A stretch of DNA of 64,000 nt, taken from positions 1 through 64,000 of the forward strand of contig CAZZFV010000004.1 in the NCBI GenBank assembly GCA_964653855.1. Reading direction: 5' to 3'. The notes beneath the pieces were generated by a model that did no database searches, was not told the origin of the DNA, and saw only the letters and a list, made by a program, of their open reading frames with translations. This document shows positions 24,065 to 32,745 of the stretch, one piece after another (within the stretch, counting starts at the first letter, position 1; every line of letters starts with the position of its first letter). The stretch is from RGIG3528 sp964653855. GTDB lineage: Bacteria > Bacillota > Clostridia > Lachnospirales > Lachnospiraceae. Both the position numbers and the translations under genes were made by a program.

Positions 24065-25312
24065 ATGGCAAAAACAATTGCGGCAATCATTGCCGAATTT
24101 AATCCTTTTCACAACGGTCACAAATTCCTTGTCGAAAAAATAAAACTGGAACTGAATCCGGATTACATAATCGCAATCATGAGCGGCGATTTCGTTGAAC
24201 GCGGCGAGCCCGCAATATGCGATAAATTTTTGCGTGCGGAAAATGCAATATGTAACGGCATTGACGCGGTTTTTGAATTGCCTGCGGTTTATTCTTCCTC
24301 CGCAGCGCCCGACTTTGCATTCGGCAGCGTATCTGTGATACACCGCATGCACGCGGTAAGATACTTATGTTTCGGAAGCGAATGCGGTGATACGGATATT
24401 CTCCGTAATACGGCAATATATTCGCAAAACGAAACGGACGAATTTAAAAAATTATTTTCGGAATATAAAACCAAGGGGCTCTCATACCCTCTTGCGCACT
24501 CAAAGGCTTTTGATAAGCTTTACCCGGAATACGGAGACGTTTTAAAAAGTCCGAATAATACACTCGGTGTTGAGTACATAAAAGCATTAATGAAATTTAA
24601 TTCTTTCGTTACTCCCGTTACGTTTAAGCGTTTCGGCGTCAATCACGATTCCGATAAAATCTGCAACGATTCGGATTCAAATATTTCCTATTTAAGTGCA
24701 AGCGCAATAAGAAATTTGATGTGTGACGGTACTCCCGAAAATCTGAAAACACTTAAAAAAGTTTTACCTTCTCAAGAAAACAACAATCCGGATATTTTAA
24801 GCCTTTTAAACAAAGCTTATCCTGTTTTAGCGAACGATTTTTCCGCTCTTCTCATGCAAAAAATCGATATGATGAGTGTGGATGAATTGTCTTGTCTTCC
24901 CGGTGCAAACAAAGACATTGCGTTGCGACTTAAAAAGAAATCGGTTACAAACAATTATTTTACTTGTCTCGCAAATGCCGTTTCAAACAAATCCGTTACG
25001 CGTGCAAATGTAAACAGGTTTCTCATTCACACACTTCTCGGAATTTTTGATTCGGATATAGACAGAACGAAGGGTGTCCCTTATTTACGGCTTCTCGCAA
25101 TGAATAAGAATAAATCCGGCCTTATCAATATAATAAAAGAAAATTCCGAAATTCCCGTAATAACAAAGATGGCGGATTTTGATTACGATTCGGTTCCGAT
25201 GCTTAAAAAAGACATATATGCTGCAAATCTCTACAATCGCACGATATTATACAAATTTAACCGGGAATATATTAACGACATCACAAACTCACCGAGAATA
25301 AAAGATATATGA
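24065..25312 (+). CDS. tmcAL: tRNA(Met) cytidine acetate ligase (TmcAL/YlbM)
   Basis: A 415-residue nucleotidyltransferase-fold enzyme. The HxGH-class motif is FNPFHNGH at residues 12-19, followed by IMSGDFVERGEPAI and the FELPAVYSS region typical of YlbM. Bacillus TmcAL activates acetate with ATP and makes N4-acetylcytidine at the wobble position of elongator tRNA-Met. It is striking that it is divergent from pta-ackA, the genes that make acetate, although this arrangement does occur in related genomes. Length is normal. Transcription ends at the terminator 25374-25408. Confidence 0.92.
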   Translation: MAKTIAAIIAEFNPFHNGHKFLVEKIKLELNPDYIIAIMSGDFVERGEPAICDKFLRAENAICNGIDAVFELPAVYSSSAAPDFAFGSVSVIHRMHAVRYLCFGSECGDTDILRNTAIYSQNETDEFKKLFSEYKTKGLSYPLAHSKAFDKLYPEYGDVLKSPNNTLGVEYIKALMKFNSFVTPVTFKRFGVNHDSDKICNDSDSNISYLSASAIRNLMCDGTPENLKTLKKVLPSQENNNPDILSLLNKAYPVLANDFSALLMQKIDMMSVDELSCLPGANKDIALRLKKKSVTNNYFTCLANAVSNKSVTRANVNRFLIHTLLGIFDSDIDRTKGVPYLRLLAMNKNKSGLINIIKENSEIPVITKMADFDYDSVPMLKKDIYAANLYNRTILYKFNREYINDITNSPRIKDI

Positions 25313-25373
25313 ACATATGCCGCAAAAAATGTCTTTTAAATCAAATATAAAGATTCCCATATATCAAAAAAGC

Positions 25374-25408
25374 AAAAAAGCTTCGTCTTAAACAAACGAA
25401 GCTTTTTT
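25374..25408. terminator. Bidirectional terminator after tmcAL
   Basis: A 13-bp stem (AAAAAAGCTTCGT with ACGAAGCTTTTTT) and a 9-base loop, between convergent tmcAL and the coiled-coil gene. Confidence 0.88.
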
Positions 25409-25463
25409 TACTTTGTAACACATAAATTATTATTTATTTTTTGCTCCCGCAATGCTGAAATTA

Positions 25464-26159
25464 TTATTCACCGTCATCGATAATATTTTCGACATTTATA
25501 TTGTAATCGTCTGCATTTTCGTCGTCACCGAAAATCTCATTGTCCGTAGGATAAGTATTCTCGTTTTGTCCGTCGATTTCCGCTTGCAAATCGGAATCAA
25601 GTCCGTTTTCGGGAGCAATCTCCTCGCAAAGCTCACGACGGTTTTCCGTAACTATTTCAAGGTTACGGGACAGTGATTCGATAAACGAATCCGCACGCTT
25701 CTGTGTTTCGCTTAAGGTTTGCGAAAGAACGTTTTCTATTTGCAAAAGCATATCTTTTGTGTATTCGAACGCTCCGTTTCTCACCTGATTTGCTTCATAC
25801 GCGGCAATGCTCATTGTTTCGTCGGCCTGCTGATTTGCGCGCGAAATAAATTCATTTGCCTGAAGATATGCCTGACGCATTATCTCGCTGTCATGAACCA
25901 TTGCTTCCGCTTTTACGCTTGCGTCGTCTATGATTTTTTGAGCGCGGATTTCGGCTTCACGCAAAATTTCGTCCCTTCTCTCAAGAAGCTTTGCGCATCT
26001 TGCGATTTCCTCCGGAACTTTAAGTCTCATTTCGTCTATTTTATCAAGCAATTCGCTTTTTTGCACTTCTATCTTTGTTCCCGAAAAGCCCTTTGTTTTG
26101 CAAGAATCAACATACTCATAAAGCTCATCGATTGCCTGTTCAATCTTCTTCTGTCCCAT
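25464..26159 (-). CDS. Coiled-coil protein resembling ATP synthase B/H subunits or DivIVA-like factors
   Basis: A 231-residue acidic protein. About residues 10-190 are almost entirely alpha-helical with a heptad pattern; a segment rich in Ala, Glu and Gln (AEIRAQKIIDDASVKAEAMV) is similar to ATP-synthase B/E-type stalk proteins. The last ~45 residues are Asp/Glu/Asn-rich and probably disordered. Such genes regularly follow coaD in Clostridia and are annotated as ATPase subunit H-like, yet no ATP synthase genes are near, so a role in cell division or envelope scaffolding is as likely. ATG at 26159 has GGAGGGATT before it and lies 13 bases after coaD. Confidence 0.65.
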   Translation of the reverse strand: MGQKKIEQAIDELYEYVDSCKTKGFSGTKIEVQKSELLDKIDEMRLKVPEEIARCAKLLERRDEILREAEIRAQKIIDDASVKAEAMVHDSEIMRQAYLQANEFISRANQQADETMSIAAYEANQVRNGAFEYTKDMLLQIENVLSQTLSETQKRADSFIESLSRNLEIVTENRRELCEEIAPENGLDSDLQAEIDGQNENTYPTDNEIFGDDENADDYNINVENIIDDGE

Positions 26160-26172
26160 AATAATCCCTCCG

Positions 26173-26652
26173 TTATCTGTTGTACTTGTCATAAATATCT
26201 TTAATTATGCATTTCGGAACAAATGCACTGATGTCTCCGTTATATGATGCAATCTCACGCACAAGGCTTGAGCTTACATAAGAATAATCAATACTTGTCG
26301 TGAAAAAAACGGTATCGACTCCCGAATAAAGCTTGTGGTTTGTTTGCGCAATCTGAATTTCGTATTCAAAGTCCGTAACCGCCCTTAAGCCTCTCACAAG
26401 AAAATCGGCGTTTTCTTTTTTTGCGAAATCGACAAGAAGTCCGTCATACTTTTTAACCGTAACATTCGGTATGTCGATTGTTGCGCGCCTGATAAGTTCC
26501 ATACGCTCGTCCGCACTAAACAAAGGCTTTTTCGAAATGTTTTTTAAAACGGCAATCACAAGCTCATCGGAGAGCTTTGACGCCCTTTTTATGATATCCA
26601 GATGTCCGAGCGTAATCGGATCGAAGCTCCCGGGATAAATTCCTTTTCTCAT
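26173..26652 (-). CDS. coaD: Pantetheine-phosphate adenylyltransferase
   Basis: A 159-residue enzyme that transfers AMP to 4'-phosphopantetheine, the penultimate step of coenzyme A synthesis. The opening GIYPGSFDPITLGHLD holds the TxGH nucleotide motif at residues 14-17, and the C-terminal SYSYVSSSLVREIA-like region is the second ATP-binding signature. Length is typical. It follows rsmD by 16 bases, a conserved pairing. The partner coaE is in the polA operon at 3959. Confidence 0.97.
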   Translation of the reverse strand: MRKGIYPGSFDPITLGHLDIIKRASKLSDELVIAVLKNISKKPLFSADERMELIRRATIDIPNVTVKKYDGLLVDFAKKENADFLVRGLRAVTDFEYEIQIAQTNHKLYSGVDTVFFTTSIDYSYVSSSLVREIASYNGDISAFVPKCIIKDIYDKYNR

Positions 26653-26668
26653 TTGTTTTCCTGTCTTT

Positions 26669-27226
26669 TCATCTCATTTTGCGGATGAAAACATGCTTAT
26701 TTGTTTTATATATTTTTTCTTTGAAAATTTCAAACCCGAGTTCCGGTAAATAATCGAAATCCGTTTGATTTGACGCTTCAACGATAATCCACGTGTCGGG
26801 CTTTACAATCCCCGAATCCGCAAGCTTATATAAAACACGCTTTTCGTGAAGGTTGTTGTACGGCGGATCCATGAAAATAAAGTCAAAAGACAAGTTTTCG
26901 TTTTCAAGCACCGAAATCGCATTTACGGCATCCGAAAAAATCACCCTTGCTTCTTCCGTAAGCCCGGTTGTCCGTAAATTTTCTTTCATGCACGAAATCG
27001 ATTTTTCGCTTACGTCAACCATTACGACGGGACTTGCGCCACGGCTCAACGCTTCTATTCCTATTGCTCCCGTTCCCGAAAAAAGATCCAAAAACGAACT
27101 TCCCGCAATATAAGGATTGATGCAATTAAAAAGTGTTTCCTTTGTAATGTCCTGTGTTGGTCTTACCGAATCTCCCGGTACCGACTTTAACAACAAATGT
27201 CTTTTTTTTCCGGCAATAACTCTCAT
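26669..27226 (-). CDS. rsmD: 16S rRNA (guanine966-N2)-methyltransferase RsmD
   Basis: A 185-residue SAM-dependent methyltransferase. The SAM-binding loop FSGTGAIGIEAL is near residues 49-60 and the catalytic DPPY motif is at 120-123. The opening MRVIAGKKRHLLLKSVPG is standard for RsmD, which methylates G966 of 16S rRNA in the small subunit. It precedes coaD, a classical arrangement. In many relatives recG stands directly before it; here an AAA+/glycosyltransferase block separates the two. The ribosome binding site is weak. Confidence 0.95.
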   Translation of the reverse strand: MRVIAGKKRHLLLKSVPGDSVRPTQDITKETLFNCINPYIAGSSFLDLFSGTGAIGIEALSRGASPVVMVDVSEKSISCMKENLRTTGLTEEARVIFSDAVNAISVLENENLSFDFIFMDPPYNNLHEKRVLYKLADSGIVKPDTWIIVEASNQTDFDYLPELGFEIFKEKIYKTNKHVFIRKMR

Positions 27227-27290
27227 AATTCTAATCTATTTATTTTGAATATTCAACAAGTTTTACAATAAAAAATATTAAAACGTCTAC

Positions 27291-28007
27291 TTACATGCTC
27301 TTCTTGATTATCTTGTTTATTTGCGAAAAATCATGAAGCGCTTTTTTGCCTATCTTAAATATCTTCTTCATGTTGATCGAATTTACGCCGCCCTGGCGGG
27401 GTCTGAACGTAATCGGAATAAACTTGACCTTATATCCCTTTTTGATAAAAAGAACCGAAATTATAACGTTTGAAAGGTTGTAATTTTCGGGAATAAGTCC
27501 GATTTCCTTCTTTAAGCTCTCCGCCTTCATAAGTCTGAAAGGCGTGTTTGCGTCGACAATCGTGACATGGAAGCAGATTTTACAAACGAGCTTAAGCGTT
27601 TTTGTAACAAAGATTCTCGAGAATCCGTCCTGTCTGCCTTTTCTGTGACCGATTACCATGTCAAAATTATTTCTTTCTTCCCAAAAGCTTTCGAATTCGG
27701 AAGGCAAAGTCTGTCCGTCGGAATCCGTTTGGAATATGAAATCGGCGCCTTCTTTAATCGCATAATTGTATCCGAAAAGAATCGTCGAACCGTGTCCGCC
27801 GTTAGGCTTTGTGAGCGCAATCATTTTGGGTCTCGATTCCGCAAGTTTTTTAAGAATCTCGTATGTGTCATCCTTTGAGCCGTCGTTTATGACGACAAGT
27901 CTTGAATCATCCCCGTGCTTATCGACAACAGGATACCAGTCGTTTACAACGTTTTCGATATTGTCCCTTTCATTGTATGCGGGAATAACAATATATAACT
28001 TATCCAT
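27291..28007 (-). CDS. Family 2 glycosyltransferase (DPM1-like, no membrane segments)
   Basis: A 238-residue GT-A-fold enzyme with the opening LYIVIPAYNERDNI, the VVINDGSKDDT loop, and a DSDGQ metal-binding motif near residue 96. It has no C-terminal membrane helices and resembles soluble dolichol/polyprenyl-phosphate-mannose synthases or ArnC-type catalytic domains. Its ATG overlaps the end of the membrane-protein gene by eight bases. A reasonable inference is that it charges a lipid carrier with a sugar that the adjoining GT-C-like membrane protein transfers to an outer-surface acceptor. The sugar and acceptor are unknown. Confidence 0.82.
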   Translation of the reverse strand: MDKLYIVIPAYNERDNIENVVNDWYPVVDKHGDDSRLVVINDGSKDDTYEILKKLAESRPKMIALTKPNGGHGSTILFGYNYAIKEGADFIFQTDSDGQTLPSEFESFWEERNNFDMVIGHRKGRQDGFSRIFVTKTLKLVCKICFHVTIVDANTPFRLMKAESLKKEIGLIPENYNLSNVIISVLFIKKGYKVKFIPITFRPRQGGVNSINMKKIFKIGKKALHDFSQINKIIKKSM

Positions 28008-30108
28008 TTGTTCCTCCGTTTTTGTAAATTTTTTCGCTTGTGTCAAAAATTCTTATTTCCCACTCGCCTTCGCCCGACGAATATACTTCTTTGTAGGTTG
28101 CGGCGATATTGTCTTCGTTAAGCTCATAATCGGTGCATTGTCTTACCGTTATGTTCACTATTATATAATCTATGTCGGATTTGTATACGTAATAATCAAG
28201 TTCCGTGGGCGTTGACGCTTCAAATATTTTTTTGACCGTTGCAGCGCGTTCCGCGGTGTCATACCCCGCCGACCATGCGCAATAAGGATACGCATAATAG
28301 CTCATGATTCCGCCGAGCACGATATTCGTGAGCGGATAGGAATCCGTAAGCACAAGGTCGTCGCATGTGACATTTTCTTTAAGCCAAAGTGTCGTTTCGT
28401 CACTTAATGAAAACTCAAGATGACCGTCATCTTCTCTTGCCTGAATATAAAGCTCCGTAACACCCGTAAACGTAAGCACAAATATGAGTGCCCCCGCAAC
28501 AAGATAATTTATCACTTTTCTTTCTTTTATTATCCATGTAAGGAAATATGCCGTATACATCGACAAAAACATAAGGGAAATGATTATCCACTTATGGTTT
28601 ACACCGATATCGGGTGTAAGAGACAGGAAAAACGACATTATAAAAGGCACGGCAGACACAAGGAACATATATCTTTCGGCGCCCTTTGTGCGAAGCATTC
28701 CGAACACGGCAACCAAAAGCGTGATTCCCGTGAGTGCGACAATGTACGAAAGCACACCGAACACCGTTCTGTTTTCCGCCAAAAATCCGAAATAATATGA
28801 CGGTGAAACCGCCGCTCCGTTTATGAAAAACTTTGTTTGCGCGAACGACAAAACAACAGCTATTACCGCGGCAATAAGGTAATCGAGTCTGCATACCGAA
28901 AACGCAGCCATGAAGAAAAGCATCGCAAGTGCCGCAATTTCGCATGAACCGTGCCAAAAAGCAAGCATTCCGAGAAATAACCCGGAGCCTATCGCAATCT
29001 TCGGATTTTTAATTGCAAACGAATCGTGTGAAAAGAAGCATACTTTGATGAAATCATACCATCTTGCTTTTCTTATCGTATATTCGTCACCGTCTTTCAC
29101 GAGCATGCCTTCGCTCTTTAACGCAACCATGTTATCTCCCATTTCACGCAAATACGGAAGAAAAATGATAATCGAGAGCAAAATTGCGGTCATACCGAAC
29201 GCCAAATGCCTTTGGTTACAAAAAACTCTTGTGCACCAAAAGCCCCAGCCTTCATGATACTCGGAATATGTGAAATATTTTCTGTTTTCGAGTAAAGCCT
29301 TTAACGGATTTCCCGATGTGTCGTTTGCAAGAAAATCAAATGCCGAAAACGAACTTCTGAATGTAAACAGAAGTCCGCCGAGGCACGCCGTAAGCCTTGA
29401 ATAAAAAAGATGCACCGTAAGCGTAAACAAAAGCATGTAAACCGAAAAGAGGTTGAAAATGCTCGGAATATTGAACGCATGATCAATTCTGAGACCCAAA
29501 AATTCAAGGTTTCCGACCAAAAATTCATGCATAAAATGATAACGTATATCCGCCCCGCCATAATAAGTGTAACCCGTCGGAAAATTGTTGCTGTAAGAAA
29601 ACGATCTTATCATTCCGAGGTGGGCACCGAAATCACCCCACACGGAAAGCCCAACATTCATCGTGTCATCGGTGACATTGAAACTTCTGTACATGATAAT
29701 CGTGCAAAAACAAAGTACAATTATCGAATAAAAGGCATATAAAGGATCGCCGTTCCAAAAAAATTCGCGAAGAAGATTAAAATCAAGCTTTCGTATTTTT
29801 CTGTGATAAATATTCATTCCGTAAAAGAACGCAAAGCACGCGAGCAGCATTCCGAGAACTATCACATTTCCGAAAATAAGGGGCTTGGGTTCGTTTTTAC
29901 AAATGTATGAAACTATATACACGAGCCACGTTACAATAAGCGTACCCGTCAGATACCATGCGGGCAAAAGCACATAATATGACGGTAACGAAATTGTGGT
30001 GCCGTCACTCTTTTTGATATATGCATTTTCGATCAAACGAGGAAAGAAAATCTTGCAAAACATATATCCCGTAACTATGCATATAAATATATAAAAAATA
30101 CCAAGCAT
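28000..30108 (-). CDS. Polytopic membrane protein, probable GT-C glycosyltransferase
   Basis: A 702-residue protein with roughly a dozen membrane helices and a soluble C-terminal domain of about 140 residues, the design of GT-C lipid-phosphosugar transferases (PMT/ArnT/DUF2298-like). In the first long outer loop, WGDFGAHLGMIRSF contains an Asp and His pair of the kind used by GT-C enzymes, and YGGADIRYHFMHEF follows. I do not recognise a precise family. It lies between two family 2 glycosyltransferases (8-base overlap with one, 7 bases from the other), one of which is of the GtrB type. It probably uses their polyprenyl-phosphate sugar outside the membrane. Confidence 0.7.
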   Translation of the reverse strand: MLGIFYIFICIVTGYMFCKIFFPRLIENAYIKKSDGTTISLPSYYVLLPAWYLTGTLIVTWLVYIVSYICKNEPKPLIFGNVIVLGMLLACFAFFYGMNIYHRKIRKLDFNLLREFFWNGDPLYAFYSIIVLCFCTIIMYRSFNVTDDTMNVGLSVWGDFGAHLGMIRSFSYSNNFPTGYTYYGGADIRYHFMHEFLVGNLEFLGLRIDHAFNIPSIFNLFSVYMLLFTLTVHLFYSRLTACLGGLLFTFRSSFSAFDFLANDTSGNPLKALLENRKYFTYSEYHEGWGFWCTRVFCNQRHLAFGMTAILLSIIIFLPYLREMGDNMVALKSEGMLVKDGDEYTIRKARWYDFIKVCFFSHDSFAIKNPKIAIGSGLFLGMLAFWHGSCEIAALAMLFFMAAFSVCRLDYLIAAVIAVVLSFAQTKFFINGAAVSPSYYFGFLAENRTVFGVLSYIVALTGITLLVAVFGMLRTKGAERYMFLVSAVPFIMSFFLSLTPDIGVNHKWIIISLMFLSMYTAYFLTWIIKERKVINYLVAGALIFVLTFTGVTELYIQAREDDGHLEFSLSDETTLWLKENVTCDDLVLTDSYPLTNIVLGGIMSYYAYPYCAWSAGYDTAERAATVKKIFEASTPTELDYYVYKSDIDYIIVNITVRQCTDYELNEDNIAATYKEVYSSGEGEWEIRIFDTSEKIYKNGGTNG

Positions 30109-30115
30109 AAAAACC

Positions 30116-31051
30116 TCAATTATTTCTTTTTGAAATTATATAACGCGGACGTCCTTTAATTTCATGATAAATCCTGTCAAGATAAAGTCCTATGATTCCG
30201 AGACAAATCATAAGCGCGCTTCCGATAAACAATATAAGCAAAATCACCGTCGTAAATCCTTGCAAAGAAGCACCCATAAAATAACGTACGAGCGTTTGCA
30301 CGGAAAATATTATCGATATAAAAAGAAGCAAAAATCCGAGGAAACATATAAGCTTAAGGGGTGCCGACGCATATGACGTGATCGACGTAAGCGCAAGATT
30401 CGTAAGTGCCTTGAAGCTCCATTTTGAAGTCCCCGCCACTCTGTCTTTAACCTTAAATTCGATTACGCGCCTTTCAAATCCCACCCATGCGGACATTCCG
30501 CGATAAAAGGTGATTTTTTCGGGCATTTCCTTTATCGCTTCGACAACGCTTCTGTCAAGCAATTTAAAATCGGACGCATTTTTTAAATTTATCGAAGTAA
30601 GCTTATACAAAATCTTATAAAAAAGATTTGCTGTAAAACGATAAAATTTGTTTTCGTGGCCTCTGTCGGACTTTATGCCCTCAATTATGTCAACGCCTTC
30701 CTCAAGCCATATCTTCACAAATTCGGGAATGAGTTCCGGCGGATGCTGAAGATCCGAATCGAGTGTGACGACCGCATCTCCTTTTGCCGTGTCGAGTCCA
30801 GCCATAAGTGCGGCTTCCTTACCGAAATTGCGGCTGAAGCACACGGAACGGATTCTTTTGTCTTCACAAGAAAGCTCCGTAAGCGCTTTCCACGTATTGT
30901 CCTTTGAGCCGTCGTTGATCAGCACGAATTCGTAATTTATTCCCGCATTTTCGAGAATTTCCTGCACCGTCTTTACGGAATTTTTAATATGCGTGCCTTC
31001 GTTGTAAACCGGCATAATTATTGAAATCAATGAGTTTTTGTCTCTCACCAC
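30116..31051 (-). CDS. GtrB/ArnC-type polyprenyl-phosphate glycosyltransferase
   Basis: A 311-residue family 2 glycosyltransferase. The catalytic domain starts ISIIMPVYNEG, with ALINDGSKDN-like and LDSDLQHPPEL (DxD) motifs. Two C-terminal membrane helices (LICFLGFLLLFISIIF and VILLILFIGSALMICLGIIGLYL) are the hallmark of GtrB-like enzymes that load glucose or a related sugar onto undecaprenyl phosphate. I chose the GTG at 31051, six bases after AGAGGA; a second GTG at 31048 overlaps the AAA gene stop as GTGA. Both indicate coupling to the AAA+ gene. A longer reading frame from 31096 has no ribosome site. Confidence 0.85.
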   Translation of the reverse strand: MVRDKNSLISIIMPVYNEGTHIKNSVKTVQEILENAGINYEFVLINDGSKDNTWKALTELSCEDKRIRSVCFSRNFGKEAALMAGLDTAKGDAVVTLDSDLQHPPELIPEFVKIWLEEGVDIIEGIKSDRGHENKFYRFTANLFYKILYKLTSINLKNASDFKLLDRSVVEAIKEMPEKITFYRGMSAWVGFERRVIEFKVKDRVAGTSKWSFKALTNLALTSITSYASAPLKLICFLGFLLLFISIIFSVQTLVRYFMGASLQGFTTVILLILFIGSALMICLGIIGLYLDRIYHEIKGRPRYIISKRNN

Positions 31052-32664
31052 GAAATATCCTCTTGTTTTAACTCTGTAAGCTGTTCCATCGAACAAACTT
31101 CGCTTTTTACAACCCTGTTTGCCTGATTCACTATCATGCTTTCGAATAAGTTTCTGATTCCTCTTGCGTTTCCGAAATCGTACTTTTTGTTTTCCGGCAT
31201 ATTTTTTAGGTAATCAAGCAATTTTTCCTTGATGCCCGGATCCAAAACAAATCCGTTTTTCTTTGCCATCTTTTCCATGATTTCGGTGAGCTCTGTGTCA
31301 CTGTAATCAGGGAATTCTATAAACCTGTTGAACCGTGAAACAAGGCCGGAATTGCTCTTTAAGAAATTCTTCATTTCCTTTGTATATCCGCAAACTATCA
31401 CAACAAGGTCGTTACGGTTGTCTTCCATGAGCTTTACGAGAGTGTCGAGCGCCTCTTTTCCGAAATCGTTTGACGACTCGCTTACAAGGGCATACGCTTC
31501 ATCGATAAACAATACGCCGCCGAGGCTCTTTTCAACTACTTCCTTTACCTTTAACGCCGTTTGCCCGACATATCCCGCAACGAGCCCCGAGCGGTCCGTC
31601 TCCGTGAGCGTTCCTTTTGAAAGAATACCGAGTTCCTTGTAAACACGCGCAACAATTCTTGCAACCGTTGTTTTTCCCGTACCGGGATTTCCCGTAAAAA
31701 CCATATGGTAAGAAATTTCCGGCTGCGGAAGCTTGAATTCGTCGCGCATCTTTCTGACTTTAATAAGATTGATTAAAGACCTTATTTCTTTTTTTACTTC
31801 TTCCATTCCGACAAGGGAATTAAGTTCATCCAAAACTTCGTCAAGCTTTGAATCGTGAACCGCATTCAGAATTTTGGATTCTGTTTGATTTTTCTGTTCC
31901 GCTTTATTGTCATTTTTTTCCGTCGGGTCTATCGTATCCTTTAAAATTCCGTTTTCGTCGCGCTCCGCATATTTTGAAACGGTTGTGCTCGCGACGGGCT
32001 TTAATTGATCGGGCGAATAAAAGAGATGCTTAATCTTATAAGCTTCAAAATCGCAATCGGCTTCTTCTATCTCTTTTGCGCTGTTAATAAGTTCCCCTCG
32101 GCACAGCTTCTTAAAAATATATTTACTGTCGACGGATTGCTTTTGATTCTTATTATTTGTAAGAAACGTACCCACCTTGTCAAAATAAATTCCCAAATAC
32201 TTTGTCGCCGCAGCCATATGCGCTTCGTCTTTTGCATGATAAATGAGGCTTAACATCAAATTTACTATTGCGTCAAAAAACAACGCCGCCGTACCGGAAT
32301 TTTTTTCCATATCGCGAAGAGAGAGAAGCTGAAAAAGTATCGGCGGAGTACGCTGAAAACGGGTGGCGTCGGCAAGTAATTTTGCCCCGTCTTTTTCGTC
32401 CGTTATGATTTTTTTGATATTTTCCGAAAGCGTTGCTATATAATTCTTTTCGGTATCGTTTAAAATATTACAGAAATCCGAAAAGCATACAAGAAGCGAT
32501 TCCACATATATATCAAGAATTTGCTCCGCAGACATATTTAAAACCTTTTCGGCGGTTTCCCAATATCCTTCCATGCAAAGCAAATCACAAAATTTTTTTA
32601 GAATCCTGTAATTGTCATGTGCAATCTTATAAAGTTGTTCTTCGGAATATTTGGTTTTTGGCAT
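31045..32664 (-). CDS. CbbX/SpoVK-type AAA+ ATPase
   Basis: A 539-residue protein. Residues 1-~280 are helical with no recognised domain. An AAA+ domain follows, with Walker A GNPGTGKTT (325-333), the RSGLVAGYVGQTA pore-loop region typical of CbbX/SpoVK, Walker B VLFIDEA (384-390), and arginine-finger region FNRFIEFPDYSD. CbbX remodels rubisco and SpoVK acts in sporulation, but the client here is unknown. It is the first gene after recG and is coupled to the GtrB-type gene (4-7 base overlap). The ATG at 32664 has a poor ribosome site; a TTG at 32715 is an alternative. Confidence 0.78.
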   Translation of the reverse strand: MPKTKYSEEQLYKIAHDNYRILKKFCDLLCMEGYWETAEKVLNMSAEQILDIYVESLLVCFSDFCNILNDTEKNYIATLSENIKKIITDEKDGAKLLADATRFQRTPPILFQLLSLRDMEKNSGTAALFFDAIVNLMLSLIYHAKDEAHMAAATKYLGIYFDKVGTFLTNNKNQKQSVDSKYIFKKLCRGELINSAKEIEEADCDFEAYKIKHLFYSPDQLKPVASTTVSKYAERDENGILKDTIDPTEKNDNKAEQKNQTESKILNAVHDSKLDEVLDELNSLVGMEEVKKEIRSLINLIKVRKMRDEFKLPQPEISYHMVFTGNPGTGKTTVARIVARVYKELGILSKGTLTETDRSGLVAGYVGQTALKVKEVVEKSLGGVLFIDEAYALVSESSNDFGKEALDTLVKLMEDNRNDLVVIVCGYTKEMKNFLKSNSGLVSRFNRFIEFPDYSDTELTEIMEKMAKKNGFVLDPGIKEKLLDYLKNMPENKKYDFGNARGIRNLFESMIVNQANRVVKSEVCSMEQLTELKQEDISW

Positions 32665-32745
32665 AATGTTTTGTCCGCGTTTTTTTGTATTTAAAATTCG
32701 TCTGTTTTTTATCAACCGGTACTTAAATCCGTAACTTACACATCT

